Source: Dendrolimus kikuchii (lineage: Eukaryota; Arthropoda; Insecta; Lepidoptera; Lasiocampidae). Taken from it: DNA of 64,000 nucleotides. The stretch spans positions 1,392,501-1,456,500 of the forward strand of contig JAHHIN020000030.1 in the NCBI GenBank assembly GCA_019925095.2, read 5' to 3'. Positions 33,601 through 44,800 of this stretch are shown here, piece by piece (the stretch's first letter is position 1; every line of letters begins with the position of its first letter). Made by a program: the position numbers and the translations under genes. The notes under the pieces were generated by a model. It was not told the DNA's origin, ran no database searches, and saw only the letters and a program-made list of their open reading frames with translations.

Positions 33601-34235
33601 AAGTCGTCGTAAAATCAAAAATTAACAGAAGAAAGCACATTCACTCAACTACTAGAAAAAAGGAATAAAATGGCGGTAATAAAAGGGGCAATAAAGGCGG
33701 CAAACAAAAATATTTATAATTTTTTTTTTCATAGAAATATATCGATTTCCGAAAATTATATAAAACAATATATTAATTAATTCTAAATCTTGAGCTACAA
33801 GATTTTGAATTTCTTAATTATAAGTCGATAAGTATTAATGACATATCGATTAATTTATTTTTATAATCACACCTTGTTAGCCAAGCCATTAAAAACAAAA
33901 GTGAAACTAAAAACTGTCACTTTTTAATCAATCTATTATATATGTCTAGCATGAATTTGTATTTATGCGTCAATTAAATTTGAAACTTTATTTCTACATT
34001 AAAAAACAGTTATAGTGTTACAAAAAGTTCTAGTGGTTATATGTAATTCATGAGTACAATCATAAACAATTCGTGAGTACATTCATAAACTCAAATCCAT
34101 GAAAGTTGGCTTAATTTCTACATAATATTAGTATTTATCCACGTTTTTGGAGGTATAGATAAATAAATACAGAAAAATTATATAAAACAACATTTATTCC
34201 AACATACAAAACTTTTACTGTGTAAGAATAAGCCT
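33601..34235. other. No gene recognised
   Basis: AT-rich DNA related to the flanking palindromic repeats (for example ATGGCGGTAATAAAAGG...GGCAATAAAGGC near 33670). No ORF of note. Confidence 0.4.
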
Positions 34236-34239
34236 AAAT

Positions 34240-34316
34240 GGCACTCTGTTGTTCGTGCCTACCCCGCAAGGGAACTGGCGTGAAGATATGTATGTATGTA
34301 TGTATGTATGTACAAA
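34240..34316. repeat. Lepidopteran repeat with (TATG)n microsatellite
   Basis: GTGCCTACCCCGCAAGGGAA followed by CTGGCGTGAAGA and about six TATG units. Confidence 0.6.
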
Positions 34317-34336
34317 ACTTTTTAACAGAAATACGA

Positions 34337-34383
34337 GAACAGAAACCGTGTTTTACTCGTCGAGTAAAACACAGTTTCTGTTC
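34337..34383. repeat. Near-perfect 47-bp palindrome
   Basis: GAACAGAAACCGTGTTTTACTCG and CGAGTAAAACACAGTTTCTGTTC are separated by one T. The arms differ at one position pair. Confidence 0.85.
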
Positions 34384-34429
34384 AAAAAACAGAGCATTTC
34401 AATATTAAATTAATATTTTTGGGCATAAT

Positions 34430-35742
34430 ATGTCTAAAGATGAGAAATGTTGAAGAGAGGTAGTGGTCAATGTAAAAAACATTTAAAACAGTCTAAAAAC
34501 GCAGACTAAAGCCCACAAGCCGAGCGAGTGAATCGAGTGTGCCATGACAGCGGTCAGCAAATATCACAACCGATTTGAAACCATCATTTAAATAGATATC
34601 AATGAATAAATGGTGACCAGTCGGTTCTGGCACTCGCCGGCCGCTGCAGCGGCACGCTCGCTTCGCTCGCTTGGCTCGTGCGCTTTGGTCTAAAGACTAA
34701 CCCAACCTAACCAACTTACCGTTTTAATCACTGGTTGCGACTTTCGATCACCCCTCACAACCTTAGTGGCTATAAACTGTAAGGATATCCTTAACTCAAA
34801 TCACCATTAATTTACCTCCCGTTTATCTATATCAGACCCAAAACTTAAGATAGAGGATTTCGCCAAAATCCAAAGTCCAGTGAGAAAGCCAGTTAACATA
34901 AAAATAATCAATATAACCGAAACAGCGCAAGTCGTCGAAAAATCCATAATAAAACACAAAGTATATTCATATAACTAAAAGAGAAATGGAATAAAAAGGC
35001 GGCAAATAGGGTATAGCAAATTATACATCGTTTTTTTTTAAATGAAAATAAATCGTTTAAAAACATACTACTAAAACAGACTCGCAATATATGAGCAAAA
35101 AAAAACCATTTTCGTATTTAATCGATATTATTGACATATCGAATGGTTATTTTTTTTTCTTATGCCTGTTATCGTCGTCAAGTAAAAAAAAAGTGACAGT
35201 ACTGTGATTTATTATTATGAACGTTAAAATTATAATAACTAATTAAAAACTCGTTTACTAAATTAAAAAACAGTTTTAGTGTTTATATATCAGGTGTAAG
35301 TGTATTCCTAAACACAAATCAAACTTTTTTTCAACAAAAGTGACATAACTTTGTTTATCAATCGTATTTTTGTTTTTCCCATTATTCGTTCAAAACTTGT
35401 TGGTGGACCCTAAAAACATGTTTCCTAGCCCAAATAACAAGTATAGTGTCTATATATAAGGCGTATGTATACCCCTAAACTTAATTTCCGTTAATCTGAT
35501 GACACTCTGTGCAAAAGTTTAGCCTTTACTCCATAAATGTAGACTGATGTACATAAAAAGTTCGGTGAACGATACCGGATGTCTAAGCAGCAGTCCCTTT
35601 CTTTTATATTCCACAAAAATTAGCCAAATATACCACTTTCCTACCTAATGCCTAAAAGTAATTTAGGTAAATTTGCATAAACGCGGAACCTGAAAATTAC
35701 GCATTTTTTTGTATTCAAAGACTTTACATATGGTTTGCTATG
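34430..35742. repeat. 1.3-kb repeat copy, partner of 56857-58151
   Basis: Starts ATGTCTAAAGATGAGAAATG and ends CATATGGTTTGCTATGG. It contains an inverted pair of the core: AAAGCCCACAAGCCGAGCGA near 34510 and GCTCGTGCGCTTTGGTCTAA near 34673. The copy at 56857 is nearly identical apart from a gap of about 45 bp near 34950. Confidence 0.85.
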
Positions 35743-36572
35743 GTTTAATAACGACACTAAAATCATCGGTAAGCCATCATTTAGACAAAAAATTAATACA
35801 CATTACAATTAATTACGAAATACGTGCATTATATCGATAGAAATAAAGTTCAATTTTAGCGTGACGACTTACCTACTAATTATAATAAAAACACAATTAC
35901 TTTAATTTTGGGATTAATCTGCAAATGTAACATGTATGACATGATCAAAATAATTAATAATTATAAAATCAAATATTACAGCATTGCTAAAAAATCACGA
36001 CATTTTGTAATATGTAAGTAAAACCTCAGATTAATAATATTGAGAGACAAAGTTTTTACCTCACTTTGCTAAATGGCAAAGGAACTAAATTCGTACAGCA
36101 TGAATATCAATATTATTCAATCAAACTGAACATCTTTGAATGACATAAAAATACGGAATTTTAGATTTTTCACATTATTGTGATTAAGATCATTATTATA
36201 TTTTTGTAGTTTGTATATATAATTAACGATAACATGCTATACTAATGTTAGACAAACAATATATAGGTGTGAGGGGTGTTCGAAGGTTATGGCAAGGACA
36301 GTGGGTTTTTTTAAGACCCGGGGTTCTCCGTCATAGGGCAGGACAGAGGCAATCTTTTCTTAGTTTTATTGCTATATAGGTTTCAGTTTTTTCCTATCTT
36401 ATAGCTTATTAATTGCATGCAAAGAACTACTACTATTGGGATTTGGGGTTGGATGATGCGGATGGGATGTATAAGGACAGTGGGTTAGGTTAGGTTATCT
36501 TTAGACCAAAGCCCACGAGCCGAGCGAGCGAAGCGAGCGTGCCGCGACAGGGGCCGGCGATTGCCAGAACGG
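35656..36572. repeat. Left arm of a long foldback element
   Basis: Pairs with 36611-36688 plus 38294-38985 on the opposite strand. Landmarks are AAATTTGCATAAACGCGGAA at 35665, ATTTTTCACATTATTG near 36167, ATAGGTGTGAGGGG near 36263 and GGACAGTGGGTTAGGTTAGG at 36476. The arms differ by scattered substitutions and indels. Confidence 0.8.
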
Positions 36573-36610
36573 ACTTTAACTTTTATCAAAATTATCAACG
36601 AATAAATGGA

Positions 36611-36688
36611 AACCAGTTGGTTCTGCCACTCGCCGGCCGCTGCCGCGGCACGCTCGCTTCGCTCGCTCGGCTCGTGGGCTTTGGTCTA
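36611..36688. repeat. Foldback right arm, inner part
   Basis: ACTCGCCGGCCGCTGCCGCG and GCTCGGCTCGTGGGCTTTGG mirror 36508-36565 across a loop of about 40 bp. Confidence 0.8.
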
Positions 36689-38308
36689 TTTTTTTTTTTT
36701 TTTTTTTTGATAACGCAGGGGGAATGTCTTTTCTTGTGACACTACCTCGGGCCCGGGGGGGGGGTTGACCGAGGGTGTGTGAGACTCCCAGCGGTCGGAA
36801 TCCCCACGCATGACTACGATGAGCGTAGTAGTCGCGGGATTCCGTCCGCCGGACTACCCACTAAACCTAACCTGCGCCCCTCTCCCTCGCGCTTTTATGG
36901 GGCGTCACAGGATACAGCCCGTAGGTACACAACTGTGACGCCCCGACGCATGGCTAAACCACAGGATGGCCCTCGGGGAAGGCCATCCTCTTCACCAGTA
37001 GGGGGGGAAGTCCCGCGGGTGCCCCCGGACCCGCGGGCCCCTACGATGGAATCCTTAGGGTGGGAGGAGGTGAGCGTACATGCGCAGGCGGCGGCCTGTA
37101 CGCCGCCGGCGGATAGGCTCCGCCAGCGCATCCTCCTCCCTCTCCCTCTCGGCGACCTCCTTCTGCAGCATTACCGCTTCACAGAAGGAGGCCACCGCCG
37201 TCCAACAGTCCTCGCTCCGCAGCATGGCAGTTACCATGCCTTGGAGCGAGTCGACTGGCCCAACCACGTGTGTCAACGAGTGACGCTGAGGTCCCCAGGC
37301 GGCGCACTCCACCAGCGTATGGATCGCTGTGTCCAAGGGTGCGCCGCATTGCTTGCAGTCCGGTGAAGACTCCCGACCCGCAGTATGATGCAGATACTTA
37401 CCGAAACAGCCGTGCCCGGTAAGTATCTGCACCATCCTATACGTGAGGGTCCCCCTATTTCGGGAGACCCAGCGCGACAGGTGAGGGCGGATTGCCTCCA
37501 CCGTCGCGAAACCAGCCACTGGGGACCTCAGGTCCTCTTCCCATTTAAGCATCAGGGCCGCGGTCGCTTCGGCCCTGACCTTCTTAATCTCTACCAGGCA
37601 CGGCCTTAGGCCTCTCTCCCGGGCATCCTGGCGGAACTGATACACCCTAGCGAGCGTCTCCGCTTGGAACTCCCAAGGCGGATCGCCCGCCAGGAGAGTA
37701 GCAGCAGTCCAGGACACCGTACGGTAACCCCGAATGGCCCTCACCGCAAGGACGCGCTGGCAGCGCCGCAGCTGCGTCCTGTTCTTGCGGTGGAGGGCCT
37801 CACTCCAAACGGGGGCACCGTACAGTGCCATGCTCCGCAGAATACCCGAATAAAGCCTCCTACAGGCCGCGCCTGGTCCTCCCACATTAGGCAGGAGCCT
37901 GGCCAGGGTAGCGGCGGCCCTCAACAATTTCGGGGCCAGCTGTTCGAAATGGGCCCCGAAATTCCACTTGCCATCAAGTGTGAGGCCCAGATACTTCATC
38001 TGGGCCTCGACCGCCACTGCCACTCCCTGAACGACGACGTGCGTGTCCCGAGGTGGTCGCCTACGACGCCCGTGGAACATCAGGGCCTCCGTCTTTTCTG
38101 CGGAGACCCTGAGGCCCAGCCGCTCCACTCTGTTAACCACCAACGCAGTAGATGCGTTGGCTAGCTCCACGGACTCCTCGTAGGTACCACCCCGGGCCGA
38201 GATGAGGGTGTCGTCTGCGTAGCAGATAACCCCCATCCCGGGTAGGACTGGCTCTCTGAGGAGCCAGTCGTATCCGATGTTCCACAGGATCGGGTGGGCT
38301 TTGGTCTA
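36674..38308 (-). mobile_element. 5'-truncated R1-like LINE in the foldback, 15-bp target duplication
   Basis: The element occupies 36689-38293 between copies of GTGGGCTTTGGTCTA at 36674-36688 and 38294-38308. The T run at 36689 is its poly(A). The 3' UTR differs from the first R1-like element, so it belongs to a related but distinct family. Confidence 0.92.
37055..38293 (-). CDS. R1-clade ORF2, C-terminal part, second family
   Basis: Open minus-strand frame from the truncation (ILWNIGYDWLLREPVLPG) to the stop at 37055. Blocks in order: VICYADDTLISARGG (RT motif C, DD), GLRVSAEKTEALMFHGR, MKYLGLTLDGKWNFGAHFEQ, the connection region with TLLAGDPPWEFQAETLARVY, LTGHGCFGKYLH, and the zinc knuckle CKQCGAPLDTAIHTLVEC. 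It is clearly similar to the protein at 15795-17088 but differs throughout, with a GC-rich codon bias unlike the AT-rich surroundings. The frame is intact; the endonuclease and most of the RT are missing through 5' truncation. Confidence 0.88.
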   Translation of the reverse strand, partial: PILWNIGYDWLLREPVLPGMGVICYADDTLISARGGTYEESVELANASTALVVNRVERLGLRVSAEKTEALMFHGRRRRPPRDTHVVVQGVAVAVEAQMKYLGLTLDGKWNFGAHFEQLAPKLLRAAATLARLLPNVGGPGAACRRLYSGILRSMALYGAPVWSEALHRKNRTQLRRCQRVLAVRAIRGYRTVSWTAATLLAGDPPWEFQAETLARVYQFRQDARERGLRPCLVEIKKVRAEATAALMLKWEEDLRSPVAGFATVEAIRPHLSRWVSRNRGTLTYRMVQILTGHGCFGKYLHHTAGRESSPDCKQCGAPLDTAIHTLVECAAWGPQRHSLTHVVGPVDSLQGMVTAMLRSEDCWTAVASFCEAVMLQKEVAEREREEDALAEPIRRRRTGRRLRMYAHLLPP

Positions 38309-38985
38309 AAGATAACCTAACCTAACCCACTGTCCTTGTCACTGGTTACACCTTCGACCACCCCTTACACCTATACTTTGTTCTGCTTACATTGGTATTG
38401 CATGTAGTCGGTATTTATATATACATACTAGAAAAATATATTAATTATCTTAGTTACAATAATGTGAAAAATCTAAAATTCCATACTTTCATGTCATTCA
38501 ATGATCTTCAGATTGATTGAATAATATTTATATTCATGCTGTATGGATTTAGTGTCTTTGCCTAACAAGTAGCAAAGTGAATTAAAAACTTTGTCTCTTA
38601 ATATTATTAATCTGAGGTTTCACCTACCAATTACAAAATATGGTGGTTTTTTAGCAATGCCGTAATAGTTGATTTTATAATGATTAATTATTTTGGTCAT
38701 GTCATATATGTTACATTTGTAGATTAATCCCGAAATTAAATAAGTGATTGTGTTTTTATCACAACTAGGTGAGCCGTGACGCTAAAATAGAACATTATTT
38801 TTATTTATATGATGCAGGTTTTTATCGTAATTAATTGTATTCTTTTTAATTTTTTACCTAAATGACGGGTTTCCGATAATTTTAGTATCCTTATTATACC
38901 ATAGCAAACCATATTTATAGTCTTTAAATACAAAAAACGCATAATTTTCAGGTTCCGCGTTTATGCAAATTTACCGTAATTTAAA
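38294..38985. repeat. Foldback right arm, outer part
   Basis: AAGATAACCTAACCTAACCC then CACTGTCCTTG and CCTTACACCTATA at 38310-38378 is the reverse complement of the left arm near 36260-36490. The match runs on to GTTCCGCGTTTATGCAAATT near 38951. Confidence 0.8.
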
Positions 38986-39116
38986 CCACAAACAACTATG
39001 GATACTACGTAATTTAAACTTTTGGTATCTAGAATTTGTTTTTGTAAGTTACAAATTGTAACACAACAAAATCCATAGCTGACCTTAGTTATTATAATAT
39101 TTTTTTTGGAGATTAT
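38986..39116. other. No gene recognised
   Basis: Short AT-rich spacer. Confidence 0.4.
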
Positions 39117-39215
39117 ATGGCATGGCAACAAGGCCTGTAGCCTTGTTGCTATTTATTTTATTTAGGTTTGTGAATTGGCAGCTACGCCTTTAAGCCAGCC
39201 TTGTTGCCATGCCAA
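39117..39215. repeat. Small nested inverted repeat (MITE-like)
   Basis: GCAACAAGGC/GCCTTGTTGC at 39125-39149 form a hairpin. TTGGCATGGCAACAAGG-type sequence is mirrored again at 39199-39215. Confidence 0.55.
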
Positions 39216-39330
39216 CAACAGAGACCCATTGACGATACTGCAGTATAGTATTGCATTAAGCGGAGTTTACAGGTCTCAAGAGGGCATTCTGCTCAATGTT
39301 GCAGGATGCCACGTGACGAGGCAGACTTGG

Positions 39331-39616
39331 ACTGGGTGTAACTATGTTCTAAATCTCAGCCTTTCCAACACAAACAAAAGCGCAGGGTCGACAGGGAGGA
39401 GGGGGTTTTTAGTGGGTATTGGGGTTGCTCACTCGTGTAGCAACGCTCGGAGTCTTCCACACTATTCTGTGACGTCGATCGCGGACGGAGCACTGCCAAG
39501 AGCATACTATTGCTGCAGTGTTATCGCCCCCGACCGACGCGTGTCGTTCCCCTAGCAACGGCCCAGACTGTGCGTAAATCGGTTAAGCATTTTCCCTCGC
39601 CTCAAAAAAAAAAAAA
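39331..39616 (+). mobile_element. R1-like 3' UTR fragment
   Basis: Plus-strand copy of the same 3' UTR as 15380-15670: CTAAATCTCAGCCTTTCCAA to CATTTTCCCTCGCCTCAAAA, then an A run. No coding sequence remains. The 126- and 89-codon ORFs here are artefacts. Confidence 0.85.
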
Positions 39617-39764
39617 AGACAGCCATGCAAGCCATCGCGAATGGGCCTTTCTAAAGGACCCTTACACGATCCTGCCAGACTATAAAACTTTATCTATGCA
39701 TGAAAGAAGAAATAATACGCGGCCTGTCGTAAGGCCCCAATTACACTATCATATTTTTATCAGT
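39617..39764. other. No gene recognised
   Basis: Short unassigned spacer. Confidence 0.4.
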
Positions 39765-40100
39765 TTTTTTTTTGCCTGAAGCAGGCAAACCGGCAGACGG
39801 CCCATCTGATCTAAAGTGGTTACCGTCGCCTATGGACGCTTGCAACACCAGGGGAGTCGCCAACGCGTTGCCGACCTCTAAGAATTTTTATAACACCCTT
39901 TTTAAAGAATCCCACGTCATAGCGCAAAGGGAAAACCGTGATGGGAAATTCCCTCCAGATTGTGATTGTTGTACGCGGAATAAATGTTCTAGAGAACCGT
40001 TGCGTAGTTGAACGTGGGAGCTCAAGGAAATGGAGGTGAATATCTCGTCGCTGGGGAGCAGTGCAGTTGTAAAAGTGAGGCGTTATATAGCGTAGCATAT
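39765..40100 (-). pseudogene. 5'-truncated LINE 3' end, same family as 4216-15038
   Basis: The minus strand reads PRSTTQRFSRTFIPRTTITI, WREFPITVFPLRYDVGFFKK, GVIKILRGRQ and GVASVHRRR with a stop, matching the C-terminus at 14733-14981. The retroposon tail (CGACGGTAACCACTTT...GCCGGTTTGCC) and a T run follow at 39765-39830. Confidence 0.85.
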
Positions 40101-40264
40101 TAGCTGGCTGTCAAATAGCATCCCTTAAATATGATCTTATAGACTATGAATCACATGTAGTTATTACACTATCGTTCTTCATGTAAAAATGACTTGCACT
40201 TCTATCATCTCTCGTAAGAGAGTAATATGTTCCATGTCTATGATCATATTTTTATGATAGTCAA
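40101..40264. other. No gene recognised
   Basis: AT-rich spacer. Confidence 0.4.
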
Positions 40265-40390
40265 GGCTCTTAGAGAGCGGCAGCACATTGGCACCTTTGA
40301 TGTTACAAAAGTCCAAAGTTGATGGTAACCGCTTTCCATCAAGAGGGCCGTTTGCCCCGCCTACTGAACTCACACAATTTAAAAAAGTAA
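40265..40390 (+). mobile_element. Retroposon tail fragment
   Basis: TTTGATGTTACAAAAGTCC then GGTAACCGCTTTCCATCAAG and GCCGTTTGCC, ending in an A-rich stretch. A plus-strand copy of the LINE/SINE 3' tail. Confidence 0.7.
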
Positions 40391-40729
40391 AAAACAGCCA
40401 AATATTTATTGTTCAGAAATAGGTATGTAAAGTTATCCATAACTCGCCAGCTGCCAAATGGTCGACGAGAAATAAATTAATAATATCGATACATTATTCG
40501 AAATTGATATCTTAATGCGAACATTACTATATTGAAAAGTGGACTCAAAAACACAATTCTGTGTGGAACATTTATTGAAAGAAAGGTTTCAAAAGATAAT
40601 TTAATTTATTGTATTATATTTTGGAGTTATAATAAAAATTTGAAATAAGTTCGCATCCACCATGATTTCCCAATTTTACAGTCAAACGGTCAGATGAAAT
40701 ACACAAAAATATGAAGGTCGTTACAAAGT
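40391..40729. other. No gene recognised
   Basis: AT-rich, nothing recognisable. Confidence 0.4.
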
Positions 40730-40830
40730 CTCTAAAGGTCGGCAATGAGTTAGCGACACCCCAGGTATTCCAAACGTGTATAGGCAACGGTAACCGCTTT
40801 CCATCAGGCGTTTGCTTGTTTTGGGATATG
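40730..40830 (+). mobile_element. Retroposon tail fragment
   Basis: GGTCGGCAATGAGTTAGCGA then GGCAACGGTAACCGCTTTCC and ATCAGGCGTTTGCTTG. A plus-strand LINE 3' end with the last ORF codons. Confidence 0.7.
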
Positions 40831-41204
40831 AGAAAATAATTATACTATAATCCGAAGTGTAACAGAGAGTCAAGTAAATAAGTAGGCGCTTCAAATTTTT
40901 TGAAGTTTTAATAATCTATAAGCGATTAAATCAACCTTTTTTGCAACTAAATAATTTGTATTTCACACCGATAACATATGATTTATCAATAACATCACAA
41001 GTTTTGTTGAACTGTTCTTTGTTTCTGAACTTGTAGAAATTGCGATGCGGTATCTATTTTTTAGTAAACTTCGGGTCAATGACGAAAGGCTCGGGTGTGA
41101 TTATGTCAAGTGTCTCTAGTTTAAAAGGGAGAACTAATCTGAAAATGAATGAATCATTTAATCACTCTACGGTCTGTGATCTTTGCAAGGCAGTTGATTT
41201 GACT
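40831..41204. other. No gene recognised
   Basis: AT-rich, nothing recognisable. Confidence 0.4.
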
Positions 41205-41315
41205 ATACTCTGATTTTTAATTACCTGGATTAAAATTAAAATGACAACTGTGATTGTCGTTTTTCATGTTGCAAGTATGGAGGGTAGAGGTAAGGAGAAT
41301 CATCTCATATAAGAA
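41205..41315 (+). repeat. Repeat copy, inverted relative to 47778-47950
   Basis: GATTTTTAATTACCTGGATT...ATGACAACTG and GTATGGAGGGTAGAGGTAAG match the opposite strand of 47778-47950, which carries about 100 bp more in the middle. Confidence 0.75.
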
Positions 41316-41643
41316 ATTAGTTGAAGAAGTGTCCAGTTGTAAGCTGTAAATAACAGTTCAATAACCGTCCACAATGGCGCTTTTGTAGATAAAAGGTATG
41401 GTATGAATGTAGCTATTATAGACGAATTGAAGTATGCCCAGTTAAAAATTAATATCTTTGGCCACTAGAGTAGTTGGTGACATACGCGGTTATAAAACGT
41501 CCACTATTCACGAAGTACAAAGTAATTTACTAAATATAACCTCAAAGAATTGTTATGTGAAAACGTGGGTAGTGACTTTATTTCGTGAATTTTGAATAAC
41601 ACGCTTAGTGACTTTGTTATTTTTTTTTAAACTAACACACTAT
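41316..41643. other. No gene recognised
   Basis: AT-rich, nothing recognisable. Confidence 0.4.
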
Positions 41644-41846
41644 AATACTACTCTACTTCTTCTTCTTTTTTTGGATTATGGCTCCAACGCAGTTTGCATT
41701 GATTTGGCCAATGTCACAGTAGGTGGTAAAATGTCAGGTGCATATAAGAGTATAAATGCGAAAAGAAAAATTTAGTCGGTGATCTTCCAAATCACTTTCT
41801 GAGATCCTGAGGACAACACAAAACATAGAGTGTTAGACTAACTACA

Positions 41847-44800
41847 TTAGAGATAGATGTTATTTATTGTTAAAAACTTTGATAATATATGTACATGTCT
41901 ACTATCAGCTAGGGTAAGAAGAAAGCCCACATTGACCGGTCGGGGAAAATCTTTGAGTAATATACTGTAGAGGGGAGAAACTATTTTGGGACATTCGAAA
42001 AAAATGTGATGGACAGAGCCGTCAGCTAAGCCGCACTCACAGAGAGAATTATCGCGAATTCTTAATTTTGCAAGAAATACAGGACAGCAACAGTGGCCAA
42101 GATGCAGGCGAATTATAGTTGATATAACTTTTTTGGGTAGTTTTCTATAGTTAAAGAACCAAGGTTTGGGACGTAATGTTGGTTGCAAACTACCGTAGTA
42201 TCTGCCAACAGTCAGACGGGACTGTTGCCAGATACCATTCCAAGTCTCAAACATCTGGGGCCGCGCGAGAGAACGTAAATCGCGGGGAAAGCATTTATTA
42301 TATTTGTTACTACCCGAACAGACAGCTTCCTTGGCGCAACAGTCGGCAATCTCATTTCCACCAATTCCACAGTGACTTGGGATCCAGGCAAGTACTATAT
42401 CTAAACCAGACGAGTGACAACGAAAGAGGGCTTCCTTTATTTTTAGGGACATGACAAAGTTATGTTTAGCATGTAAAGGTAATTTTGAGATATCCTGTAG
42501 GGAGCTTAAGGAATCAGTAAAAATGATAGATTTACTTATGTTATGGGATTCAATATAAAGGACGGCTTCTAGAATAGCGATTGATTCGCCAGTGAACACA
42601 GAACTAGGAGGAGGAATTTTGAAATTTAAAATAATTTTGTATTTGGGAATCCAAATAGCTGAACAAACAGGGCCATTTTAAGATAGCCGTGATGCATCGG
42701 TGAAAAACTGAAGGTGGTCTGGCCAACGATCCTGCGTAATTTTACAAAATAATTGATTAGCATCTGGAGAATTTTTGTGAATATCTAGATTTAGAATAAC
42801 ATTAGGTTTATAAATAAGGCTTTCAAAACTAGACTCAAAAACAGGATTTTTATAATTCTGGAAAATGCCAAGAGGGAGATCTACTAGTTTCTTATACGAA
42901 TTTATAAGAAGTGGAAGACATTTGTGAGTCCAATAACTAGATGTGAACGAAATTTGAAGGAGTTGATCTAAGATACCTAGAAGGGGATGATCTGAGAGCT
43001 CTATCACTTTATAAAAGAATCTGTCCGACAGAAGCTGCCTGCGAAGAGCAAGAGGAGGGTCTACACACTCAACCTGAAGGGCATTTGTTGGAGAAGATTT
43101 CATTGCGCCTGTGATGATTCTGAGGCATTTGGCTTGTATGCGTTCCAGTTTCATGAGAGCGGATTTACTGCAGGGTTCCAATATGAAGCAGGCATAGTCA
43201 AAATGGCTGCGGATGGTGGCATTATAAAGTAGCTTCTGACAATAGGGGTGAGATCCCCACCTAACACCTGACAGGGCTCGAATTACGTTAGTGTTTTTTT
43301 CTGTTTTTGCGCAAATATAATTGAGATGGGGGAGGCCTGAAAGTTTGGCATCGAGGAAGACACCTAGGAATTTAATAGAGTTAGCAATTTGGATTGGATG
43401 ATTGTTAATGTGAATGTCTAGGGCAGGAATATCTCTTTTGCGGGAGAATATTACAGCCGAGCTTTTTGAAGCAGAAAGTGACAAACCGTGCTCTGAAAGC
43501 CATGAGTTAAGATAAAAAAGAGCAGAATTGATACAGTTTGAAGCGTCACTGAAAGAGTCAGAAGTGGCATATAGAGCAATGTCATCGGCATACTGAAGGG
43601 CTTTGCAAAAGCAGCTTACAGAAGATTCTAAATCAGCCGTATAAATGTTATAGAGGATCGGGCTGAGGACAGAGCCTTAGGGTAAACCTTTCCATACAAG
43701 ACGCGGGGGGGAGTCGATTCCCGAAACGCGGACGGAGATTGATCTCTCCATGAACATATTGGAAACAATGTTGACAATCCTCGGGGGGATACTCAGATTG
43801 TGCAGCTTCTGCCTGAGTATTTGAAGGTTGACGTTGTCGTATGCAGATGTTATGTCTAAAAAGACTCCTACGACATGTTCATTTCGGGAAAAAGCTAATC
43901 TGATGTCTGAGGTAATAAGGTTGAGACTGTCCATTGTACCTAAACCTCGTCTAAAACCAAACTGGCTATGGCTAATATGCCTTTGCTTTCTACGATCCAC
44001 TCGAGTCGATTTTTAATTAAATGCTCCATAATTTTAGCAAGGACTGAAGATAGGGCTATAGGTCTATAAGCATCAGAGTCTGAAGCATCCTTGCCAGGTT
44101 TTAATATTGGAACAATTATTTGCTTTTTCCAAGACTCTGGGATAGATCCGGAAAGAAAAATCTGATTCAGAAGGTTCAGTAGAAAATGCTTAGAAGATTC
44201 ACAAGACTCAATTACAAAGGAATAAGTAATGCCGTCTACTCAAGGAGAAGAGTCTCGGAGATGATCTAGGGCAGCGCATAGTTCTCCAAAGGAAAATTTA
44301 GAATTCATGGGATTCAACTCATCTGAAGGGGAACAACTGATGGGGGGACAAGGTTCAAGGGGAACAAAAGGAGGAGCAAGCTTGTGCATGAAATTGGGAA
44401 GCCAGGAAGATGGATTATTGGAATTAATATTATCGTCACTTTGGGACTTTCTAAAGGCTTTTATTTTCTTCCATATCATAGAAGCTGGAGTCCTGGGAGA
44501 AAGGGATTCGCAGAAGGCTTGCCAACCTTTTTTTTTTCTTTGAACGCAACAGTCTTTTAGAGGAAGCAGAGACTTTCTGAAATTCTAAGTAATTATCATA
44601 TGTGAGGCTCCTGGTAAATTTAATCTCCGCTTCTTTGCGCTTTTTTACTATAGCGGAACATTCAGAATCCCACCAAGCAGGGGAGGGAATTTTATTTTTT
44701 ACAGAGTTTTTTAAGGGGATTGATTGCTCAGCAGCAGATGTCAATGCAGATACATACTCATCATATAGGGAAGTAAAATTCAGAGAAGAAACATCAGGAA

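Noticed and set aside
36539..37366. Plus-strand ORFs over the R1-like element and palindromic core
   Set aside because: They mirror GC-rich minus-strand coding sequence and hairpin arms.
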